Origin: CAYVMN01 sp964452575
GTDB taxonomy: Bacteria; Desulfobacterota; DSM-4660; Desulfatiglandales; Desulfatiglandaceae
NCBI GenBank assembly: GCA_964452575.1
Contig: CAYVMN010000143.1
Coordinates: 1-11,718 of the forward strand
Reading direction: 5' to 3'
DNA length: 11,718 nt
How positions within the stretch are numbered: the first letter of the stretch is position 1; every line of letters starts with the position of its first letter. Below the pieces are notes generated by a model, which was not told the DNA's origin, did no database searches, and worked only from the letters and a program-made list of their open reading frames with translations. This document shows positions 6,975-11,718 of this stretch, piece after piece. The position numbers were made by a program, and so were the translations under genes.

Positions 6975-8966
6975 ATGAGTAAACAACCGGTGAGTGAGGG
7001 GACCATACTTTGGGAACCTTCCGAGGAGTTTGTAAGGCAGACCAACATCAAGAAATATATGGACTGGCTCAAGGAGGAAAAGGGGCTCAGCTTTGCCGGT
7101 TACGGCCCGCTGTGGGAATGGTCCGTGAGCCGGCTCGAGGATTTCTGGGCATCTATGTGGGAGTATTTTGATGTGAAGGCCTCTAAATCTTACACAAAGG
7201 TCGTGTCTCAGGCAAAGATGCCGGGTGCCAGGTGGTTTTTGGGCTCAGAGTTAAACCTTTCAGAGCGTGTATTCAGCCATATGTCTCCGTCCCGTCCTGC
7301 CATCATATTCAAGCGGGAGCTTGAGTCTCCGGTCGAAATCTCCTGGGACGATTTTTATCAAAGGGTCTCATCCCTGGCAGCAGCATTTCGCAACATGGGC
7401 ATTGGAATGGGGGATCGAATCGTGGCATACATGCCCAATATCCCGGAGGCTGCGATTGCCTTTCAGGCCTGTGCCAGCATCGGTGCAATATGGTCAAGCT
7501 GTTCCCCTGATTTTGGCAGCCGGAGTGTGGTGGACCGGTTCAGACAAATAGAGCCAAAGGTGCTCATCGCCACAGATGGCTACAGATACGGCGGAAAGGG
7601 TTTTGACCGCCGGCCCGTCATATCTGAACTTCAGGAGTCTCTGAGGACACTCGAAAAGACGATTTTAATACCATACCTGGATAGGGATGTGACATCAAGG
7701 GGACTCAAGGATGTCTTGATGTGGGACCACATCCAAAAGGAAGACGGCGGAACCCTGGTCTTTGAGCAGGTCCCCTTCAGCCATCCCCTGTGGGTGGTCT
7801 ATTCTTCCGGTACCACAGGTCTGCCAAAGCCCCTTGTTCATAGTCAGGGGGGGATTCTGATCGAGGAGCTTAAGTTCTTGGGTCTTCATCTTGACCTGAG
7901 GCCTCAGGACCGGTTTTTCTGGTTCTCGACCACGGGCTGGATTATGTGGAATATTGTCATGAGTGGTCTCCTCCACGGCTCCACGGTCGTGCTCTATGAC
8001 GGGAACCCCGGATACCCTAATATGGATGTGCTATGGGAGTTTGCAGAAGAGAGCCGCATGACGGTCCTTGGCACAGGGTCGGCCTTCCTGGTTGGATGTA
8101 TGAGGGAAGGGGTGGAACCTGGCAAAGGCTATGACCTCTCCAAGTTGAAGTGCATCGGCGCTACAGGGTCTCCACTGCCGCCGGAGGCCTATCAATGGGT
8201 CTATGAGCGTGTCAAACAAGACGTGTGGCTTGCTTCCACGAGCGGGGGAACCGACGTGGTTACCGGGTTCTTGGGGGCGTGTCCTTTGTTGCCGGTAAGG
8301 GCCGGGGAGATGCAGTGCCGGTGCCTGGCTGTCAAGGCAGAGGCCTTTGACGAGAGGGGAAATTCCGTTATTGGCGAGGTGGGCGAGTTGGTGATTACTG
8401 AACCGATGCCGTCCATGCCGCTCTATTTATGGAATGACAAAGAAGACCGGCGATACGTGGAGAGCTACTTTGATATGTATCCGGGTATGTGGAGGCATGG
8501 GGACTGGCTCAAGATCACCCCGAAGGGGAGCGGCATCATCTACGGCCGGTCCGATTCCACGATCAATCGCCTGGGGATCCGTATGGGAAGCAGTGAGATC
8601 TATAGCGTCGTAGAAGACCTGCCGGAAGTTGTCGACAGCCTTGTACTCGGGTATGAACCCCCTGGAGGGGGGTATTATATGCCGCTCTTCGTTGTGCTTA
8701 AAGAGGGGTTGGAGCTTGACGACGCACTCAGGAAAAAGATCAACACAAAGATCCGTACCACCTTATCGCCGCGGCATGTACCAGATGCCATTTACGTTGT
8801 GCCGGAGGTCCCCAAGACCCTGAACAACAAAAAGCTAGAGGTGCCTGTTAGGAAGATTCTTATGGGAATGCCGGTGGAAAAGGCCGTGAATGTTGACTCC
8901 ATGGCCAATCCAAAGGCGATTGAGCGGTTTGTAGAGCTGGCCAGGACACTGCATGGCTCGAAATAA
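6975..8966 (+). CDS. aacS: Acetoacetyl-CoA synthetase (acetoacetate--CoA ligase)
   Basis: This 663-residue ligase adenylates a short oxo- or carboxylic acid with ATP and transfers it to CoA; by family it makes acetoacetyl-CoA in the cytoplasm. The N-terminal acetyl-CoA-synthetase cap domain is seen at about residues 28-100. The AMP-binding P-loop YSSGTTGLPK is at 276-285, followed by the family segment WIMWN. The C-terminal motif PKTLNNKKLEVPVRK (613 onward) replaces the PxTxSGKxxRR of acetyl-CoA synthetases and is typical of the acetoacetate branch; the catalytic lysine is K619 or K620. The length matches AacS (about 650-660). GGGAG at 6963-6967 lies 7 bases before the ATG. The divergent SDR next door fits a 3-hydroxybutyrate/acetoacetate link. 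A related short-chain acid as substrate is possible. Confidence 0.83.
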   Translation: MSKQPVSEGTILWEPSEEFVRQTNIKKYMDWLKEEKGLSFAGYGPLWEWSVSRLEDFWASMWEYFDVKASKSYTKVVSQAKMPGARWFLGSELNLSERVFSHMSPSRPAIIFKRELESPVEISWDDFYQRVSSLAAAFRNMGIGMGDRIVAYMPNIPEAAIAFQACASIGAIWSSCSPDFGSRSVVDRFRQIEPKVLIATDGYRYGGKGFDRRPVISELQESLRTLEKTILIPYLDRDVTSRGLKDVLMWDHIQKEDGGTLVFEQVPFSHPLWVVYSSGTTGLPKPLVHSQGGILIEELKFLGLHLDLRPQDRFFWFSTTGWIMWNIVMSGLLHGSTVVLYDGNPGYPNMDVLWEFAEESRMTVLGTGSAFLVGCMREGVEPGKGYDLSKLKCIGATGSPLPPEAYQWVYERVKQDVWLASTSGGTDVVTGFLGACPLLPVRAGEMQCRCLAVKAEAFDERGNSVIGEVGELVITEPMPSMPLYLWNDKEDRRYVESYFDMYPGMWRHGDWLKITPKGSGIIYGRSDSTINRLGIRMGSSEIYSVVEDLPEVVDSLVLGYEPPGGGYYMPLFVVLKEGLELDDALRKKINTKIRTTLSPRHVPDAIYVVPEVPKTLNNKKLEVPVRKILMGMPVEKAVNVDSMANPKAIERFVELARTLHGSK

Positions 8967-8978
8967 GTTGCTCACCCC

Positions 8979-8995
8979 AGGCGCAAAGGACGCAA
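8979..8995. repeat. Short degenerate direct repeat between convergent genes
   Basis: AGGCGCAA (8979-8986) is followed at once by AGGACGCAA (8987-8995). The 32-base gap between the convergent ligase genes holds little else, and no terminator hairpin was found in it. Runs of GCGCAAAG/ACGCAAAG units are common intergenic filler in many proteobacterial genomes; this looks like a small remnant. Confidence 0.3.
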
Positions 8996-8998
8996 GAG

Positions 8999-10522
8999 TC
9001 AACCTGCAGTAAATTCCTCGCGCATCACGCGCTTGAGTATTTTACCGGCTATGTTGCGCGGGAATTCCTTCATAATTACCACATGATGGACGCGCTGAAA
9101 CTTGGCGCTGACATGCTGGTTGATCCACTCTTTGAGTTCATCCTCAGCAATACTCACATGTCCCTGCAAAGTGACAGCCGCAACCGGGCTCTCTCCCCAC
9201 TTATCGCTGGGGATCCCGAATACGGCCGCCTCCAGGACCGCCGGATGCTGCACGACAATCTCTTCAATATCCCTTGGGTAGACGTTTACACCCCCTGAGA
9301 TGATCATGTCCTTTTTCCGGTCCACAAGGTAGAGGTAGCCGTCCTCGTCTACATACCCCATATCTCCCGTGTAGAGCCAGCCGTCTATGATGGCCTCTTT
9401 TGTAAGGTCAGGCCGCTTATAATATCCAGGCATCAGGAGGGGACCGCGGCCGACGATCTCGCCTACCTGTCCAGCGGGAACTTCTTTTCGATTATCATCT
9501 TCAATCCGCATCTCAAAAAAGGCCGGAGGGATTCCTACAGAACCGGGTTTGGCCTTAAAATCTTTCTTGTCAAGGATGGTGAGAAAGCCCTCGGTCAGGC
9601 CGTAAAGATCATAGAACCTGTCCGGAAGGTGTCTGTTCAATTCGTCCTTGTGCTCTTGATGAAGCGGTGCTCCCACATTGCAGATCATCTCGAGCGTTGA
9701 GAGGGCCTCCACGGAGAACTTTTTCGAATGCAAGATAGCAATGATCTGTGCCGGGACCATGATAACATGCGTGACCTTTTCATTCTGGACCGTCTCTATG
9801 AAGGCCTCGGCATCAAACTGTCGATGAAGGATAAAGGTTGCCCCAAGAAAGATGGAAGGTAGAACAGTAACAAAGGCACCGTTAAAGACTATGGAGCCGG
9901 TATGGATAAAAACGCTTTCAGGGGTCATACGAAATGTGGAGGCAAAGAGGGTGGCATACATTGCCCGTATGTAGTGGGTGTGGACAATGCCTTTGGGCTG
10001 GCCGGTGGTTCCGCTGCTATAGATGATGTTGAAGGCATCCTGATCGGTCACCTCAATACCCTTGGGGTCAAGATGGCTCGCCTTTGCCTTCAGGGCGTGG
10101 TAGTCTTGATAGCCTGACCCGCTAGGCCCGTCAATCAGGAGGAACCTGTCACTGGAGATGGCGGTAAGATCTGGCCTTATCTCGTCCAGTGTTTCCACGA
10201 ATCCGGAGTAGGTAATCACCATAACCGCATCAGAGTCTGAAATCAGCGACCTGAGCCCTTTGCCCAGGAGGAGGGTGCTGAGCGGCACTACAACGGCGCC
10301 GATCTTGGCCAACGCCCAGTAGATCTCTAGTAGCTCCAGACAATTCGGAAGTAGCGTGGCGACCTTGTCTCCCTTCTTAATCCCCATATCCAGCAAGGCA
10401 TTTGCCAGGCGATTTACGCTATGGTTGTATTCCCTATAAGTGAGCCGCTTGTCTTCGAAGACAACGGCAAGTTTATCGGGTCGATATCGTGCATTACGGC
10501 TCAATAGACTACCGATATCCAT
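8999..10522 (-). CDS. AMP-dependent acyl-CoA ligase (fatty acid--CoA ligase family)
   Basis: This 507-residue protein belongs to the adenylate-forming (ANL) superfamily and activates a carboxylic acid to its CoA thioester. The P-loop SSGTTGQPKG is at residues 169-178. DLYGLTEG lies mid-protein, and YTGDMGYVDEDGYLYLVDR leads to the hinge and KDMIISGG. The C-terminal AGK contains the catalytic lysine (K494). No membrane segment or signal peptide is seen and the length is standard. Two in-frame ATGs exist (10528 and 10522); GGGAGG abuts the first and lies 6 bases before the second, so 10522 is chosen. The gene lies 78 bases downstream of the cupin gene on the same strand and probably ends the mutase transcript. 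That suggests it activates the acid whose CoA ester feeds the mutase; 2-hydroxyisobutyrate-type or branched acids are candidates, but the acid is not readable. Confidence 0.9.
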   Translation of the reverse strand: MDIGSLLSRNARYRPDKLAVVFEDKRLTYREYNHSVNRLANALLDMGIKKGDKVATLLPNCLELLEIYWALAKIGAVVVPLSTLLLGKGLRSLISDSDAVMVITYSGFVETLDEIRPDLTAISSDRFLLIDGPSGSGYQDYHALKAKASHLDPKGIEVTDQDAFNIIYSSGTTGQPKGIVHTHYIRAMYATLFASTFRMTPESVFIHTGSIVFNGAFVTVLPSIFLGATFILHRQFDAEAFIETVQNEKVTHVIMVPAQIIAILHSKKFSVEALSTLEMICNVGAPLHQEHKDELNRHLPDRFYDLYGLTEGFLTILDKKDFKAKPGSVGIPPAFFEMRIEDDNRKEVPAGQVGEIVGRGPLLMPGYYKRPDLTKEAIIDGWLYTGDMGYVDEDGYLYLVDRKKDMIISGGVNVYPRDIEEIVVQHPAVLEAAVFGIPSDKWGESPVAAVTLQGHVSIAEDELKEWINQHVSAKFQRVHHVVIMKEFPRNIAGKILKRVMREEFTAG

Positions 10523-10600
10523 CTCCATCCTCCCTTCTAACCCACTTGGCTACTCACGATTCCCTCATTACCCTAAGGCCTAGCCTTCTGAAAATTAAAA

Positions 10601-10918
10601 TCACCCTTGCGGTGGTTTGGAACATATATCCAAAATTTTGACCGGCGTATCAAAGGTCTTCCAGCCGTGAAGCTCCCTCGAGGCCACAAAATAGGCCTCA
10701 TTCGGGCCTAGGAGCCTCCTTTCCTTTCCTATAAACATCTCAATTCGACCTTCCAGGGCAATACCGCACTGGTCAAATGGATGATCGTGGCCGGTATCTT
10801 CTTTCCCCAGTCCGATCTCCATACACACCATTATCAGCCTATCTCCGATTTCTGCCTTGCTCCTAATTCCCGGCCTGAAATCCTCTAATCGTAATGACTT
10901 CAAGTCCCAAAAGGCCAT
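10601..10918 (-). CDS. Small cupin-domain protein
   Basis: This 105-residue single-domain cupin has a beta-barrel metal-site pattern: H44 and H46 (GHDHPFDQ), then G57, and H84 in the second motif (ELHGW). The position usually filled by glutamate in the first motif is glutamine (Q50), so metal binding may use fewer or different ligands. No signal peptide is seen. The ribosome site AAAGGGG lies 6 bases before the ATG at 10918. It sits between the B12-binding mutase subunit and the acyl-CoA ligase on the same strand, so it is probably co-expressed with them. Small cupins of this size act as isomerases, dioxygenase-like enzymes, or ligand or metal binders; which applies here cannot be said. Confidence 0.8.
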   Translation of the reverse strand: MAFWDLKSLRLEDFRPGIRSKAEIGDRLIMVCMEIGLGKEDTGHDHPFDQCGIALEGRIEMFIGKERRLLGPNEAYFVASRELHGWKTFDTPVKILDICSKPPQG

Positions 10919-11048
10919 TTTTTACCCCTTTCACCTAAACAGAGAGCCTAACCCATCCGAACGCCTTCTGAAACAGTTATAGGTGGTCTCTAGGTACATG
11001 CATGGGAAAACGGTAGGGCCTGGGTACTCTTGGTAGCCCGAACAGCAC

Positions 11049-11441
11049 TCAGGATACATCCAGACTGGAGATAGACTCGATGATCTCCTCCAGGGGTGTT
11101 CCGGGGCCAAAGGCCAGGGCGATACCCGCCTCTTTGAGTTTTGGGATGTCTTCAGGGGGTACGGTACCCCCAAGTACCACTGCGATCTCCTCCATTCCCT
11201 TTTCTTTGAGGAGGCGGACAACCTCGGGCGCCAATTCCATATGATTTCCGGAAAGGGTGCTCAGGCCAATGATGTCAACATCTTCCTGCAGGGCCGTTTC
11301 AACTATATTGTCGGGCATTTGATTGCCTATGTAAACGACCTCCATTCCGGCATCACGCAGGGCACGGGCCACAACTATGCTTCCTCTCCAATGGGCGTCC
11401 ATGCCCAGGCGAGCGATCAAGATCCTTGAACTTCTCTTCAT
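11049..11441 (-). CDS. Cobalamin (B12)-binding small subunit of an acyl-CoA mutase
   Basis: This 130-residue protein is a stand-alone B12-binding subunit of the methylmalonyl-CoA mutase C-terminal family. It has the cobalamin signature DxHxxG as DAHWRG (residues 15-20, with H17 the lower cobalt ligand), SxL as STL at 61-63, and GG at 91-92. The length matches small subunits of two-protein mutases (isobutyryl-, 2-hydroxyisobutyryl- and archaeal-type methylmalonyl-CoA mutases). AGAGG lies 9 bases before the ATG at 11441. Most family members read GLDGHDRG and GLRQTP, whereas this one has GMDAHWRG and GNQMPD, so it may serve a divergent mutase. The large subunit probably ends just upstream at 11666. 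A 130-base gap separates it from the cupin gene. Confidence 0.88.
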   Translation of the reverse strand: MKRSSRILIARLGMDAHWRGSIVVARALRDAGMEVVYIGNQMPDNIVETALQEDVDIIGLSTLSGNHMELAPEVVRLLKEKGMEEIAVVLGGTVPPEDIPKLKEAGIALAFGPGTPLEEIIESISSLDVS

Positions 11442-11521
11442 GAGATTCTACCTCTACTCCGCTATTCCCACATCCTAAGGCAAAAATTTTCGATGCGAAC
11501 GAATTTGCTAATTGCAAAATC

Positions 11522-11649
11522 TGATGGATTCGTAAAAAACCTCGTAGCCCGTCACTCCCGCGGAAGCGGGAGTCCGGAAATGATTGCTTTTACTGGATTC
11601 CCGCCTTCGCGGGAATGACGAAAACGGGTCATTTCGGACTTTTTACGAG
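11522..11649. repeat. MITE-like palindromic element bounded by 11-bp direct repeats
   Basis: The 128-base element is an imperfect palindrome. Its ends carry the inverted 8-mers CGTAAAAA (11531-11538) and TTTTTACG (11640-11647). It contains two compact hairpins: ACTCCCGC-GGAA-GCGGGAGT (11554-11573) and ATTCCCGC-CTTC-GCGGGAAT (11597-11616). Each is flanked outside by a CGTCA-type sequence in mirror orientation. The exact 11-mer ATTGCAAAATC occurs on both sides (11511-11521 and 11650-11660) and looks like a target-site duplication. The second hairpin fits the ATTCCC-N8-GGGAAT pattern known from the neisserial dRS3 repeat. Similar CGTCATTCCCGC elements are, from memory, abundant in deltaproteobacterial genomes. 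It lies between the two probable mutase subunit genes and codes for nothing. Confidence 0.75.
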
Positions 11650-11665
11650 ATTGCAAAATCCATTA

Positions 11666-11718
11666 TCAGAAAAGAGGGGCGTTCCATGTGCCATAATGGT
11701 CCTTTAGGATCCGTGAGA
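11666..11718 (-). CDS. Probable C-terminal end of an acyl-CoA mutase large subunit (partial)
   Basis: One minus-strand frame is open from the window edge to a TGA at 11666-11668 and gives 16 residues ending KDHYGTWNAPLF. Methylmalonyl/isobutyryl-CoA mutase large subunits typically end in a stretch like LREVFGTYxxPxF, which this resembles. The next gene downstream is the matching B12-binding small subunit, as expected for a split mutase. The call rests on very few residues; another minus frame (stop at 11643) and a + strand ATG at 11686 are also open here. Confidence 0.45.
   Translation of the reverse strand, partial: SRILKDHYGTWNAPLF

Noticed and set aside
10931..11221. Minus-strand open frame of 96 codons running from inside the B12-subunit gene into the gap before the cupin
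   Set aside because: Most of it is another frame of the mutase small subunit; the part in the gap has no ribosome site and no recognisable sequence.
11548..11627. Hairpins in the right-hand repeat as a rho-independent terminator or a CRISPR fragment
   Set aside because: The stems are not followed by a T-run at the proper place and there are no regularly spaced identical units; the mirror layout and flanking direct repeats fit a palindromic mobile repeat better.
11686..11718. Possible start of a + strand gene (ATG after GAGGGG)
   Set aside because: Only 11 codons are visible, and the minus strand reads a better-fitting end of a mutase large subunit over the same bases.

Overview
The window looks like chromosomal DNA from an anaerobic bacterium, most likely a sulfate-reducing or syntrophic member of the Desulfobacterota. 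The evidence is a ferredoxin-type 2-oxoacid oxidoreductase, a B12-dependent acyl-CoA mutase next to acyl-CoA ligases, and a palindromic intergenic repeat of a type I recall from deltaproteobacterial genomes. The taxon is an inference; there is no marker gene here. No CRISPR array, tRNA, rRNA or transposase gene was seen.

Left part (1-5838, + strand). A gene-poor 345-base stretch carries a near-consensus sigma-70 promoter (151-180). A tightly packed operon follows: the gamma subunit of a 2-oxoacid:acceptor oxidoreductase (346-906), a fused flavoprotein/ferredoxin subunit (903-2690), the alpha subunit (2693-3883), the thiamine-diphosphate beta subunit (3883-4767) and an aldo/keto reductase (4771-5838). 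Junctions overlap by 1-4 bases or are separated by 2-3 bases. The fused subunit joins a GltD-like NAD(P)H/FAD module to a PorD-like two-cluster ferredoxin. This suggests that the complex exchanges electrons with NAD(P) as well as, or instead of, free ferredoxin, as in the phenylglyoxylate:NAD+ oxidoreductase of aromatic-degrading bacteria. The oxo-acid substrate cannot be read from the sequence.

Middle part (5926-8966). A short-chain dehydrogenase of the FabG/PhaB type (minus strand) and an acetoacetyl-CoA synthetase (plus strand) are divergent around a 320-base intergenic region. The synthetase has a good promoter (6813-6841) and a leader of about 125 bases with two interleaved inverted repeats that could form a switch or pseudoknot. 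Together the two enzymes would interconvert 3-hydroxyacyl and acetoacetyl compounds.

Right part (8999-11718, minus strand). Read in transcription order, there is the probable last 16 codons of an acyl-CoA mutase large subunit at the window edge, a MITE-like palindromic element bounded by 11-bp direct repeats, the cobalamin-binding small subunit of the mutase, a small cupin protein and an acyl-CoA ligase. Ligase plus two-subunit B12 mutase recalls the 2-hydroxyisobutyryl-CoA system and the ketone-degradation loci of sulfate reducers.

Working model (inference): an acid is activated by a ligase, its carbon skeleton is rearranged by the B12 mutase, the product is oxidised by the SDR to a 3-oxoacyl (acetoacetyl) level, and the oxidoreductase operon handles a related 2-oxoacid.
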